A stretch of DNA of 64,000 nucleotides from F0422 sp003992255 (GCF_003992255.1 NZ_RQVA01000003.1:1-64000); one strand, 5' to 3'. Counted from the stretch's first letter, positions 25,335-34,858 are shown. Made by a program: numbers and translations. The notes: generated by a model not told the origin, from the sequence alone.

Positions 25335-27467
25335 ATGAAGGGAAACCTATCTTATAAGAAATTTTTAACATTTGCTGTACTAGCAGCGATTAGTACAACT
25401 CCAGTATTTGCTGAGACAGCAAATCATTCTGACAGTGGCAAAACAATTGCAAAATTATCCATGGCGGATTTAGGCAAGCAAAATACTACCCGTACAGAAG
25501 AAGTGGCAACTGGTGATGCAGCAACGGAAGCGGCTATTGCAGCAGCACGTGATGGAATCTCCGAGGCCGCAAAACGTGATGCGATTGAAGAACAACGTAA
25601 ACGCGTTGATAACTCTTCCTTAGCAACGAATGATAAAGAAGTTAAAACCATTACAAAAGCTGGTGGTGATAAATTAGAAGAAGCACAAGCAGCAGGCGTA
25701 GAAACTGCGATTCCTCAAGTACAAGCTAGATATTATACAAGCTTGACTGAAGAAGAATTACAAAAATATGTTGGTAAAACAATTACGCATATTGCAATTG
25801 ATGGTCTGGATGAAGCATCTCAACCACAATTTTTAGCACTATTACAAGGTAAAATTGGTGATGCTGTATCGGTGGAAGGTATTTCCAAAGACATCGCTAA
25901 TTTAGGTGGGTCTGGCGTACTTTCAGAAATTACACCTGTATTTACTGTTGTACCTGAAGGTGTAAAAGTATCCTATCATGTTACCGTTAACCCTGTAGTA
26001 AAAGGCGTGTCTGTAGAAGGCAACACGGTATACAAAACAGATGTATTAGTGCAATATCTTGGTGTGCAACCGAATACAGTGTTAAATACAATTGCAGTAG
26101 GTGAAAAAGTGCAAGGTATTAATGCAGCTTACCAACGTGATGGTTATATTTTAGCTCATGTGAAAGATATGGCTGTCGATGAAAAAGGCATTCTTCATGT
26201 ATCTGTAGTAGAAGGCATGGTAGAGCGCATTACACCACATGGAAATAAGAAAACAAAAGATCGTGTTATTACACGTGAATTCAATCAAAAAGTAGGGCAG
26301 CCATTTAATAAATTCTTGGTACGTCGTTCTGTAGAAAAAGTATACAATCTTGGTTTCTTTGATGATGTGAATGTGCGTTTGACACAAGGTTCTACAGAAG
26401 AAGCTGTAAACATTGAAGTAGATGTATTAGAACATAAAACAGGAACGGTTACATTAGGTGCAGGTTACTCTGGTTCTGACGGATTTGTCGGCGTTGTAGA
26501 AGTGGGTGAAGAAAACTTACGTGGTACTGGCGACAAAGTGAAAGTACACTGGGAATTCGGCGGTTCTGCAGGGTATAAAAACTACTCTGTGTCCTACTTG
26601 CGTCCTTGGTTAGATAACAAAGGTACATCCTTAGGTGTCACATACTATGACCAATTGAATGAGTACACTGATTACAACGAAGAAGGTAAAGCAGTGGCTA
26701 CATACGATCGCAAGTCCAGCGGTTTCAACATTTCCTTAGGTCGTCAAACTGCGGAATTTACTCGTGATTATGTGACATTAGAACATCGTAATGATAAATA
26801 CATTTGGGATGACAAAGATTCTAGTGGTTTCCGTTATGATACAGACAGAGCACAAGGGACGCGTTGGAATAACCATGGATACCCATTCTTGTCAAAAGGG
26901 TACATAAAAAATAACTTCGGTACTACCAACAGCATTAGCTGGCAAAAAGTATATGATTCCCGTGATAATGTATATGAACCAACTCGTGGTAAACGCTTGT
27001 CCACTACATTGCAATGGGGTGGTCATGGCTTAGGCGGTGACTTTAATTTCTATAAATTTACTGGCGAAGCTAGAACATACAAAAAAGTAGGTAGCAAACA
27101 AGTGCTTGCATTCCGTGCTCGTTTAGGCTGGGCGCAAGGCGACCTACCATATAGCCAATTATATACAATTGGTGGTTCTGACTCTCTTCGTGCGTATGAA
27201 GATGATCAATATCGTGGTAAAAAAATGTACAACTTCACAGCAGAATATCGTTTCCCAATCTGGAATAAAGTAAGTGGTGCTTTATTTGCGGATTTAGGTG
27301 ATGCATGGGATGCTCCGAATGTACCTTGGTTCAATCATTCCAAAACATTTAATGTCTCCATCGGTGCCGGCGTGCGTGTGACAACACCAATTGGTCCAGT
27401 ACGTATCGATTATGGTATTAGTAAAAACCAAAATAAATTCCACTTCAGCTTTGGTGGTCAATTCTAA
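25335..27467 (+). CDS. bamA: Outer membrane protein assembly factor BamA
   Basis: A 710-residue Omp85 protein that inserts beta-barrel proteins in the outer membrane. Signal peptide residues 1-27 (cleavage after PVFA). A low-complexity, charged Ala/Glu/Lys region follows to about 140. Three POTRA domains can be drawn at about 145-220, 221-294 and 295-370, and then the 16-strand barrel to the terminal Phe (FHFSFGGQF). The VRIDYG motif near 698 is typical of Omp85. E. coli BamA has five POTRA domains and about 810 residues. It is followed by an unknown exported protein and three OmpH-type genes. Confidence 0.94.
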   Translation: MKGNLSYKKFLTFAVLAAISTTPVFAETANHSDSGKTIAKLSMADLGKQNTTRTEEVATGDAATEAAIAAARDGISEAAKRDAIEEQRKRVDNSSLATNDKEVKTITKAGGDKLEEAQAAGVETAIPQVQARYYTSLTEEELQKYVGKTITHIAIDGLDEASQPQFLALLQGKIGDAVSVEGISKDIANLGGSGVLSEITPVFTVVPEGVKVSYHVTVNPVVKGVSVEGNTVYKTDVLVQYLGVQPNTVLNTIAVGEKVQGINAAYQRDGYILAHVKDMAVDEKGILHVSVVEGMVERITPHGNKKTKDRVITREFNQKVGQPFNKFLVRRSVEKVYNLGFFDDVNVRLTQGSTEEAVNIEVDVLEHKTGTVTLGAGYSGSDGFVGVVEVGEENLRGTGDKVKVHWEFGGSAGYKNYSVSYLRPWLDNKGTSLGVTYYDQLNEYTDYNEEGKAVATYDRKSSGFNISLGRQTAEFTRDYVTLEHRNDKYIWDDKDSSGFRYDTDRAQGTRWNNHGYPFLSKGYIKNNFGTTNSISWQKVYDSRDNVYEPTRGKRLSTTLQWGGHGLGGDFNFYKFTGEARTYKKVGSKQVLAFRARLGWAQGDLPYSQLYTIGGSDSLRAYEDDQYRGKKMYNFTAEYRFPIWNKVSGALFADLGDAWDAPNVPWFNHSKTFNVSIGAGVRVTTPIGPVRIDYGISKNQNKFHFSFGGQF

Positions 27468-28739
27468 TTGATAAAAGTAAAACATTGGATGGGAAGTGCA
27501 GCCCTCATGACTATACTGGGCTTCACTTCCATCTATGGTGCACCTGTTCAAACTGTGCATGTGGACCTGCAGAGTACAACGGGTATGATTCCATCAGCAT
27601 TACAACAGCGGATGCAAGCCAGCGTACAGGCTGCTACATCGTATATCTATAAAGGAAAAGAAGTGGAAGAGATTCAAGCAGCTTTACCAAGTTATGAAAA
27701 GGCTACTATGGATATTGTAGATCGTATTTTATATGGATATACTGTGAAAGGTATTGCTGTGCATGTGGGAGAAACTATGGATGTCAACATTCAGATAGAA
27801 CCCTATGGGCATGTGATGAAATATGTGGAAACGACGATTCATTATGGCAATCTATCTCCCTATGGCAAACAATTAGTTGAGAAAGATGTTGGGCCTATAT
27901 CACAAAGATTGGAGCAAATTCTCTTAGGTTCTTCTATTGATGCATTGCATTGGGTAAAACCTATTGCGCAAAAAACGGTGCGCAATGATTTGGAAGGCTC
28001 ATTGCCAGAATTTACTCCGCAAGTCGATATTGTGGGTGGCGAAACTGGTCAAGTGATGGTGTATTTAGTTCCTAATGGAGATAGTATCCATAGGACAGAT
28101 GTAGTCCTTCAATCGAATACATTACCGAGTGCTTTTTTCTATACTATGCGTCAATATTATGAGAAAAAAATGCGTGATTTGGAAGGCTTACCTATTCAAT
28201 TTGTGCGACGACATCAGGTGATGATTGAAGAAGATATTCAAAAAGAACTAAATCAAAGTCGAAGTGTTACACAGTTTGGAATTACCATCGCACCTCATTT
28301 GGAAGTCGGATCTGACACGAAACTATATTTGCAAGTAGATTCTTCTAAGTATATGATTCGTGGTGAAGGATATCTTGATATGGGGCGTAATACAGACTCT
28401 GTAGGCATACGATTATTTACAGGGGTTCACAAAGGTCCTCATGCATGGTATTTGGAAACAGAATTTTTGCCGAATAGTTTGCACTGGAAATTCAAGCCTT
28501 CTTATGTGTACCAATTTAGTAAAGATACACAAGTAGGCTATCAGTATGTGGCTCCTCATGGTCGGCATAAAGCATTTCTTCGACAAGACATTGGAAATCG
28601 CTGGAGCTTGCGCTATGAGCGAGATCTCAAGGAAAAAGAAAATGAATTTGCCATTGCCTATGATGTGCATGATTATTTGCAGTTAGAGTATATATGGAAA
28701 GATAAGGACAGATGGTTACGTCTTGTGGGGCGTATATAA
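27468..28739 (+). CDS. Exported, beta-rich protein of unknown function behind bamA
   Basis: I cannot place this 423-residue protein. A TTG start lies directly after the bamA stop with no gap, so translation must be coupled. Residues 1-24 are a signal peptide (cleavage after IYGA). The middle (about 95-250) could hold POTRA-like alpha/beta folds, and the last 150 residues alternate hydrophobic and polar positions like a small outer-membrane barrel (YLDMGRNTDSVGIRLF, HAWYLETEFLPNSLHWKF, DYLQLEYIWKDKDRWLRL). It ends in GRI, not Phe. Location suggests work with BamA in outer-membrane assembly. Confidence 0.75.
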   Translation: MIKVKHWMGSAALMTILGFTSIYGAPVQTVHVDLQSTTGMIPSALQQRMQASVQAATSYIYKGKEVEEIQAALPSYEKATMDIVDRILYGYTVKGIAVHVGETMDVNIQIEPYGHVMKYVETTIHYGNLSPYGKQLVEKDVGPISQRLEQILLGSSIDALHWVKPIAQKTVRNDLEGSLPEFTPQVDIVGGETGQVMVYLVPNGDSIHRTDVVLQSNTLPSAFFYTMRQYYEKKMRDLEGLPIQFVRRHQVMIEEDIQKELNQSRSVTQFGITIAPHLEVGSDTKLYLQVDSSKYMIRGEGYLDMGRNTDSVGIRLFTGVHKGPHAWYLETEFLPNSLHWKFKPSYVYQFSKDTQVGYQYVAPHGRHKAFLRQDIGNRWSLRYERDLKEKENEFAIAYDVHDYLQLEYIWKDKDRWLRLVGRI

Positions 28740-28759
28740 GGAAAGAAGGTAGATAAACT

Positions 28760-29239
28760 ATGATGCGTTTATTGAATAATAAAAAGAATGTAAAAACGGT
28801 GTCAATCATTGTAGGCGTTCTTTTTGTCATTAGTGTGGGTGCTTTGGCATATACACAAATGGCAGGACATGGTGGCTCTGGTGCGGTTAGCAATATTGGT
28901 GTTATCGATATGCAACGTGTGGTTGAAAGTAATCCTAACCTAGTACAAGATGCGCAAAAAGAAATGGCTGCGTATAATGAAGAGTTGCAAAAAGAATTTA
29001 ATGAAAAATCTGCAAACTTAGATGATGAAGGAAAAGCAAAACTTTCAGATGAATTACGTCAAAAGTTGCAAGACAAACAACAAAGTATTCAAGAAAATTT
29101 GAAAAAACGTGTTGATGAAGCATCTAAAGCAGTAGCAGATGGAAAAGGTCTAAGCGTTGTTATGACTCGTGATTCAGTTTTGTTTGGTGGAACTGATGTA
29201 ACTGAGCAAGTGAGTAAAAAATTGTCTGAAACTAAATAA
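28760..29239 (+). CDS. OmpH/Skp-like periplasmic chaperone 1 (membrane-anchored)
   Basis: A 159-residue Skp/OmpH family protein. An N-terminal hydrophobic stretch (about 14-33) acts as an uncleaved anchor or signal. The conserved opening NIGVIDMQRVVESNPNL starts the family domain, and a coiled coil (about 65-125) forms the tentacle helices; the end reads SVLFGGTDVTEQV. Skp chaperones carry unfolded outer-membrane proteins across the periplasm to BamA. It is the first of three different family members here. Confidence 0.85.
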   Translation: MMRLLNNKKNVKTVSIIVGVLFVISVGALAYTQMAGHGGSGAVSNIGVIDMQRVVESNPNLVQDAQKEMAAYNEELQKEFNEKSANLDDEGKAKLSDELRQKLQDKQQSIQENLKKRVDEASKAVADGKGLSVVMTRDSVLFGGTDVTEQVSKKLSETK

Positions 29240-29251
29240 GGTGGGAGCCGC

Positions 29252-30232
29252 ATGCGAAAAGGACCTATCTTTGCCGTATTGAGTGTAGTGATACTCTGTT
29301 TAGGTATAGGTGGATATTATTTACAGACACAAAAAGAGGTTCCTCAGGGACCTAAAATTGGTGTTGTGCGACTACAAGATGTAGTAGAGTCGCATCCTAA
29401 CTTTCACAGTTATGATGAACAAAAGAAAGAGTTATTGCGATTAGAGGCTCAGCGAGATAAAGAAGAACAGCTGTTACAAGCGAAATTAGGTGTAGAAGTT
29501 GGAAAATCTGAAGAAGAGCTGAAAAAAATAGAGGCTAATTTAACAGAGAGTCTGCAGCAAGAATTGCAAAGTAAAATTGCTGTACGAGAAGCAGAGTTGA
29601 ATCAAGAACTAGCACAACGACAACGAGCGTTATTAGAACAATATCGCAAAGACTATAAAGTGGATCCTACAGAAGCGGATATAGAAATTGTAAATTTGCA
29701 ATTATCTTTATCTACAGAAGCTAAGTTACAGCCTATTGATGACGCACAACGTCAACGATGGGCACAGCGTAAGGCAGATAAAGAAGCTCGATTAGCAGAA
29801 CTATTAGAAGCTCGTGGCGCTGCTATAAAAGGAGTTAATCACTGGAAAGATATAGAAGCAAAAGTACAACAAGATATGCAACCTGCTTATGAAGCAGCGC
29901 ATCGTACATTGGCAACGTATGCCAGTGAGGTAGCAAAAGAATTAGGTAGTAAACGAGATGCATCTATGAAGACTATGATGGATTCACAACAAGCTGTTAT
30001 GGCAAAGGTTCATCAAGAAGGAGCTCAATTGTGGGATGCCGAATGGGAACAACGACTGGCTCAAAAGCGTGATGAAGTGCAAGCTTTACATGATGCGATA
30101 TTAGAAGATATTCGCGTTCGTGTAGCGGTTATAGCGAGAGTTAAGCAGTTAGAATTAGTAGTTGTCGATCATATAACAGATCGTACTGATATGGATATAA
30201 CGGATGAGATTATTTCATCTTATGGGCAATAA
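29252..30232 (+). CDS. Long OmpH-like protein 2 with extended coiled coil
   Basis: A 326-residue protein, about twice the usual OmpH length. After an anchor helix (about 6-24) comes KIGVVRLQDVVESHPNF, the OmpH opening. Long charged helices full of Gln, Glu, Lys and Arg follow, with a second coiled-coil section after about residue 170, and the end ELVVVDHITDRTDMDITDEI resembles the C-terminal strand of OmpH. It may be a fusion or internal duplication of two OmpH units. It starts 12 bases after the first OmpH gene. Confidence 0.8.
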   Translation: MRKGPIFAVLSVVILCLGIGGYYLQTQKEVPQGPKIGVVRLQDVVESHPNFHSYDEQKKELLRLEAQRDKEEQLLQAKLGVEVGKSEEELKKIEANLTESLQQELQSKIAVREAELNQELAQRQRALLEQYRKDYKVDPTEADIEIVNLQLSLSTEAKLQPIDDAQRQRWAQRKADKEARLAELLEARGAAIKGVNHWKDIEAKVQQDMQPAYEAAHRTLATYASEVAKELGSKRDASMKTMMDSQQAVMAKVHQEGAQLWDAEWEQRLAQKRDEVQALHDAILEDIRVRVAVIARVKQLELVVVDHITDRTDMDITDEIISSYGQ

Positions 30233-30244
30233 AGGAGTAAAAGA

Positions 30245-30694
30245 ATGAAAGACATGTGGAAACGTATGGCTACAGGAGCTATGATGGTATGTGCATTAGG
30301 ACTAGTAGCTGGTTGTGGTAGTAGTGATAAAGTAGGTGTAGTTAACACTGAAAAAATTGTGCAAGAAAGTAATAAAGCAAAAGACTTGAATAAAGAGATG
30401 GAAGCAAAACAAAAAGAAATTACAGACCGCTTAGCACAAGTACAAGGTACGCAGTCTGAAGAGGAATTCCATAATACGCAAATGAATGCACAACAAGAGT
30501 TACAAATCTTTGGTCAAGCTAAAAGTAAAGAGTTCAAAGCATATGTAGAGTCTAATATTCAAAGTGTAGCAAAAGAAAAAGAATTGACAGTTGTTGCGAA
30601 TGACCAAGCTATCATGACTGGTGGTATTGATATTACAGAAGATGTCATTAAAAAAATGAATGAAGGTACACCTTCGGAGGAAGCTAGCAAATAA
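30245..30694 (+). CDS. OmpH-like lipoprotein 3
   Basis: A 149-residue protein with a lipobox, LVAGC, near residues 20-24, so it is probably lipidated and membrane-attached. The mature part opens VGVVNTEKIVQESNKAKDL, has a coiled coil and ends ELTVVANDQAIMTGGIDITEDV, matching OmpH/Skp. Soluble Skp in E. coli is not lipidated, so this is a variant. It is 12 bases after OmpH 2 and 30 bases before lpxD. Confidence 0.85.
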   Translation: MKDMWKRMATGAMMVCALGLVAGCGSSDKVGVVNTEKIVQESNKAKDLNKEMEAKQKEITDRLAQVQGTQSEEEFHNTQMNAQQELQIFGQAKSKEFKAYVESNIQSVAKEKELTVVANDQAIMTGGIDITEDVIKKMNEGTPSEEASK

Positions 30695-30724
30695 TATGTG
30701 ATTATAAAGTAAGGAGGCTTCATA

Positions 30725-31756
30725 GTGAAGTTTTCGTTAGAAGAACTTGCCAGTATGGTAGAGGGCACTGTACATGGAGATAGTTCAGTTTGTATTGAAG
30801 AAACTCGTAGTTTAGAGCAAGGTGCATCCCATGCGATTAGCTTTGCGATTGGAGATTTTCGAGAATTTGCGAAGCTTAGTAAAGCGGGGGCTATCTTGGT
30901 AGATGCGGTGATAGAGGATTGCCATACACCACAAATCGTCGTGCCTAATGCGAAAGCAGCATTTGCTAAACTATTAGAAGTATTTCACCCTCCAGTTGCA
31001 TTTCCAGATGGAATTCATGAAACAGCGATTATCGGCAAAAATGTAAGTATAGGCAACAATGTAAAGATTGGTCCGTACTGTGTTGTTTATGACAATGCTG
31101 TTATAGGAGATAATGTTACATTACATGCTTATGTATATATTGGACATAATACTCGAATTGGAGAAGATAGCACAATTTATGCGAATGCGATTGTACATGA
31201 AAACTGTGTATTAGGAAAACGCGTTGTATTACGTGCCCATGCTGTAATTGGCGGTGAGGGATTTGGTTTTGCTACAGAAAATGGAAAACACACACACATT
31301 CCTCAAGTGGGCAATGTAGTGTTGGAAGATGATGTAGAAGTAGGATCTTGCTCTTGCATTGACAATGCGACTATGGGGTCTACTTTGGTGAGACGTGGTA
31401 CAAAAATAGATAACTTAGTACATCTAGGGCATAATGTAGAAATCGGTGAAGATTGTTTCTTAATTGCACAAGTAGGGATAGCGGGCAGTACTAAATGTGG
31501 TAACCATGTTATCTTTGCAGGACAAACCGGATGTACGGGCCATATCACAATTGGAGATAATGTTACATTTGCAGGAAAGACAGGGATTACTGGAAATGTA
31601 CCATCGAATGGACTCTATGCAGGCTTTCCAATGAGACCTCATAAAGAATGGTTAAAATTAGCTGCTTATGAAAGTCGATTACCAGATATGGTGAAACAAG
31701 TGAAAACATTGGAAAAAGAGCTGGCTCAATTAAAAGCTAAGTTAGAAGATAAATAG
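30725..31756 (+). CDS. lpxD: UDP-3-O-(3-hydroxyacyl)glucosamine N-acyltransferase
   Basis: A 343-residue enzyme that adds the second hydroxyacyl chain in lipid A synthesis, using acyl-ACP. The N-terminal uridine-binding domain covers about residues 1-100; a left-handed beta helix of hexapeptide repeats follows (about 101-310), and the catalytic histidine is in NLVHLGHNV near 239. A C-terminal helix closes the protein. AAGGAGG precedes the start. It follows the Skp genes, as in Proteobacteria, and precedes an acyltransferase and lpxC. Confidence 0.96.
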   Translation: MKFSLEELASMVEGTVHGDSSVCIEETRSLEQGASHAISFAIGDFREFAKLSKAGAILVDAVIEDCHTPQIVVPNAKAAFAKLLEVFHPPVAFPDGIHETAIIGKNVSIGNNVKIGPYCVVYDNAVIGDNVTLHAYVYIGHNTRIGEDSTIYANAIVHENCVLGKRVVLRAHAVIGGEGFGFATENGKHTHIPQVGNVVLEDDVEVGSCSCIDNATMGSTLVRRGTKIDNLVHLGHNVEIGEDCFLIAQVGIAGSTKCGNHVIFAGQTGCTGHITIGDNVTFAGKTGITGNVPSNGLYAGFPMRPHKEWLKLAAYESRLPDMVKQVKTLEKELAQLKAKLEDK

Positions 31757-31764
31757 GGGCCCAT

Positions 31765-32676
31765 ATGATATATACATCTATGAAAGCATTGAGTGCAGTA
31801 CTTTGTGCGTTACCGTATCGATTACAATATGGTATTGGATACCTATTAGGACAATTGGGTTGGTTGTTTACTCCTAAAAAGCGTAAACGGTTGGCAATCG
31901 GACAGATTTTGTTTTGTCGAATTACTGATGATGTAGAGGAAGCAAAACAAATTGCAAAAGCTAGCGTCACTCGTTTTGGTCGTATGATTGTGGATGTATT
32001 ACGATATCCAGAAATAAAAGATGGAAAATATAAAGAAATGTTTACCATGGATGGTCGTGAATACCTAGAAGATGCTAAAGCAGATGGAAAAGGTGCTATT
32101 GTGATTGCACTCCATAGTGGAAACTGGGAATTACTAGGAGGCATACTAGCATCAGAAGGATATCCTTTGATTTCTGTAGCAATGCAACAACAAGGTGATG
32201 CCGATCGATTTATCAATGAATATCGAACTATGATGCACCAACATGTGACCTATAAAACAGGGGTGCGTGAAATGGTAAAAGAACTACAAAAAGGTTCTTT
32301 TATTGGGCTGATTATGGACCAAGATCCTGGTGATCAAGGTCAGCTAGTGCCATTCTTTGGATATGAAACACTTACTCCAGTAGGTCCAGCTGCTATGGCT
32401 AGGATGCAAAATGTGCCTATTATTCCTATTACAATTCGTTTTGATGAGTATACGGAAAAACATGCAATCACGGTGCATCCACCGATCTATGCAGAAAAAA
32501 CTGATGATCGAAAACGCGATATTGCAGTTACTTTGACAACATTGAATGAATGGTTAGAAGATTATATTAGACGATATCCAGAAGATTGGTTCTGGCTCCA
32601 TAACCGTTGGAAATGGACCCGTCGTTTATATGGTGATACGATAGAAGTGCCACCAGATGTAATGAATCAAAAATAA
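31765..32676 (+). CDS. LpxL/LpxM-type lipid A acyltransferase 1
   Basis: A 303-residue member of the lysophospholipid acyltransferase (HtrB) family. The HX4E active-site motif is HSGNWE near residue 113, and the later family motif MDQDPG lies near 189. The last part, WFWLHNRWKWTR, is typical. It would add a secondary acyl chain to Kdo2-lipid A at the inner membrane. It lies between lpxD and lpxC. A second family member is at 44245-45174; which acts as LpxL or LpxM is not decidable from sequence. Confidence 0.9.
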   Translation: MIYTSMKALSAVLCALPYRLQYGIGYLLGQLGWLFTPKKRKRLAIGQILFCRITDDVEEAKQIAKASVTRFGRMIVDVLRYPEIKDGKYKEMFTMDGREYLEDAKADGKGAIVIALHSGNWELLGGILASEGYPLISVAMQQQGDADRFINEYRTMMHQHVTYKTGVREMVKELQKGSFIGLIMDQDPGDQGQLVPFFGYETLTPVGPAAMARMQNVPIIPITIRFDEYTEKHAITVHPPIYAEKTDDRKRDIAVTLTTLNEWLEDYIRRYPEDWFWLHNRWKWTRRLYGDTIEVPPDVMNQK

Positions 32677-32692
32677 TAGAAAGGAGGCCCCA

Positions 32693-33511
32693 ATGAAACA
32701 ACAAACAATTGGCAGACCTATTGACTATGAAGGAACTGGCTTGCATAGTGGATTGCCAGTACATATGCGTATATTACCAAGTGAAGCTAATACAGGAATT
32801 ACATTTGTAAGAACTGATTTAGCAGGGACTCCTTCTGTGAAAGCAGATATACGCAATGTAACAAATACTATGCGTGCTACCACATTAGAAGATGGAGAGG
32901 CAAAAGTATTTACCGTGGAACATATATTGGCAGCCTTTTATGGTATGGCCATTGATAACTGTATCATAGAATTGAATTCGCCTGAACCTCCAATAGCTGA
33001 TGGTGGTTCCGCAACTTTTGTATCTTTGATACAGGAAGCAGGTATTGTAGAACAAGATGCAGAACGATATGTCCATGTGGTACAAGATTCTCATGGAGTT
33101 TATGAAGATGATAAGTTTATTATTATACGTCCCTATGATGGATTCCGTGTGACATTCACAAGTATCAATAGTCATCCTATGCTAGGTACACAACATGGTG
33201 ATTATGAAATCACCCCAGAAGTGTTTGCCAAAGAGATTGCTCCCGCACGCACGATTGGGTTTACTAAGGAAATCGAACAGTTGCAAGCGATGGGATTGGC
33301 CAAAGGCGGTTCTACAGAGAATGTCATTGTCTATGATGAGACGACATGCTTATCAAACTTGAACTTTCCCGATGAATTGGTGCGACATAAAATTTTAGAT
33401 ATATTAGGAGACTTGTTTTTAGTAGGCCATTTAAAAGGCCATATTATTGCTGTAAAATCAAGTCATAACCTAAATTCTCGCCTAAGTAGAGAGATTTTGA
33501 AAGAAATGTAA
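32693..33511 (+). CDS. lpxC: UDP-3-O-acyl-N-acetylglucosamine deacetylase
   Basis: A 272-residue zinc deacetylase, the committed step of lipid A synthesis. Zinc ligands fit the first His in FTVEHILAAFYGM (about residue 79) and the His and Asp of RHKILDILGDLFLVG (about 232-246). The general acid His lies in KSSHNLNSRL. AAAGGAGG precedes the ATG. The protein is shorter than E. coli LpxC (305) but all motifs are present. It is separate from fabZ, not fused as in Bacteroidetes. Confidence 0.95.
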   Translation: MKQQTIGRPIDYEGTGLHSGLPVHMRILPSEANTGITFVRTDLAGTPSVKADIRNVTNTMRATTLEDGEAKVFTVEHILAAFYGMAIDNCIIELNSPEPPIADGGSATFVSLIQEAGIVEQDAERYVHVVQDSHGVYEDDKFIIIRPYDGFRVTFTSINSHPMLGTQHGDYEITPEVFAKEIAPARTIGFTKEIEQLQAMGLAKGGSTENVIVYDETTCLSNLNFPDELVRHKILDILGDLFLVGHLKGHIIAVKSSHNLNSRLSREILKEM

Positions 33512-33524
33512 GAGGAGGCATACT

Positions 33525-33959
33525 ATGATTCTGACTGTTGAAGAAATTATGGAGATTCTACCACATCGTTATCCATTTTTATTGGTAGATCGTATTATTG
33601 AAATGGAACCTATGAAACGTGCTGTAGGAATTAAAAACTGTACATTCAATGAACCGCATTTCATGGGACACTTCCCAGGCAATCCTGTTATGCCAGGGGT
33701 GTTGATTACAGAAGCAATTGCTCAGGTAGGCGGTATTGCTCTTTTATATCCAGAGGAAAATCGTGGATTGACACCAATGTTTACAGGTATTGACAAAGTA
33801 CGTTTCCGTCATCCAGTAAAACCTGGTGATCAAGTGCGTATGGAAGCGGATGTGGTTAAAATCAAAGGCCGCATGGGTAAAGTAGAAGGTCGCGCTTACG
33901 TAGGTGATAAATTAGTAGCGAGTGGTGAGTATATGTTCGCCTTGGTAAAACCAGAATAA
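33525..33959 (+). CDS. fabZ: 3-hydroxyacyl-ACP dehydratase
   Basis: A 144-residue hot-dog enzyme of type II fatty acid synthesis that dehydrates 3-hydroxyacyl-ACP. The catalytic motif GHFPGNPVMPGVLITEA is near residues 48-64, with the active His and Glu. It competes with LpxA and LpxD for hydroxyacyl-ACP, so its place between lpxC and lpxA, common in diderms, helps balance phospholipid and LPS production. Confidence 0.96.
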   Translation: MILTVEEIMEILPHRYPFLLVDRIIEMEPMKRAVGIKNCTFNEPHFMGHFPGNPVMPGVLITEAIAQVGGIALLYPEENRGLTPMFTGIDKVRFRHPVKPGDQVRMEADVVKIKGRMGKVEGRAYVGDKLVASGEYMFALVKPE

Positions 33960-33985
33960 CTTTCAAAATGTAAGGAGTGACGCAG

Positions 33986-34798
33986 ATGATAGTAGTTGGC
34001 ATGGAAAATGCAACATCTGAAATTCATAGTAGTGCAGTCATACATCCCGATGCCAAAATAGGTAAGAATGTTATCATTGGCCCTGGTGCAGTCATTGGAG
34101 AACATGTTGAAATCGGAGATGGTACCAAGATTGGTGCAAATGTGGTCATTGGTGGCTGGACAACGATCGGTAAGAATAACGAGTTCTTTCCTGGATGTGC
34201 TATTGGTCTTGAACCACAAGATTTAAAATTTAAAGGTGAAAAAAGTTATTGCGTGATTGGTGATAACACCGTAGTTCGTGAGTTTGTAACAATCAGTCGT
34301 GCAACTGGCGAAGGCGAGGAAACTCGCATTGGCAATAACTGTTTATTCCAAGCTTGTACTCATGTAGCTCATAACTGTATTGTTGGCAATAACGTTATTA
34401 TGAGTAATTGTGCGGGTCTAGCTGGTCATGTTATCGTAGAAGATCGAGTTGTCATTGGCGGTATTGCCGGTGTGCATCAATTTGTAAAAATCGGTCGCAA
34501 TGCTATGGTAGGCGGAATGGCAAAAGTTGTACAAGATATTCCACCCTATGTGATTGCCGATGGACAACCAGCACATGTCATTGGATTGAATTCTGTAGGC
34601 TTGGCACGTGCAGGTGTTTCAGAAGAAGTGCGCAGAGAATTAAAGAAAGCATTCCGGATCATTTATCGTAGTGGATATAGTTTATCCAAAGCGATTGAAG
34701 AAATGGAAATGAACTTAACATCTTCTGTTGAAATCGAACACATGTTAAGATTCTTGCGAAATGCAGATCGTGGTATTATGCGCGTAAGAAGAGATTAA
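33986..34798 (+). CDS. lpxA: UDP-N-acetylglucosamine O-acyltransferase
   Basis: About 270 residues. A left-handed beta helix from about residue 10 to 190 (PDAKIGKNVIIGPGAVIG and many hexapeptides) with the catalytic His in ACTHVAHNC near 124, and a helical C-terminal domain. It performs the first step of lipid A synthesis. GTG 33977 is in frame but overlaps AAGGAG; ATG 33986 is well spaced and preferred. It is followed by a terminator, ending the first lipid A transcript. Confidence 0.96.
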   Translation: MIVVGMENATSEIHSSAVIHPDAKIGKNVIIGPGAVIGEHVEIGDGTKIGANVVIGGWTTIGKNNEFFPGCAIGLEPQDLKFKGEKSYCVIGDNTVVREFVTISRATGEGEETRIGNNCLFQACTHVAHNCIVGNNVIMSNCAGLAGHVIVEDRVVIGGIAGVHQFVKIGRNAMVGGMAKVVQDIPPYVIADGQPAHVIGLNSVGLARAGVSEEVRRELKKAFRIIYRSGYSLSKAIEEMEMNLTSSVEIEHMLRFLRNADRGIMRVRRD

Positions 34799-34807
34799 TT
34801 TCATATG

Positions 34808-34858
34808 TCATAATAGATACATGCTGAGTGCCAGAGTGCACTTGGCATGTATTTTATT
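34808..34858 (+). terminator. Hairpin ending the bamA-lpxA gene run
   Basis: ATACATGC and GCATGTAT form the outer stem with AGTGC/GCACT inside and flanking AATA/TATT pairs, followed by TTTTATTA. This resembles a terminator, so lpxI onward is probably a new transcript. Confidence 0.65.
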
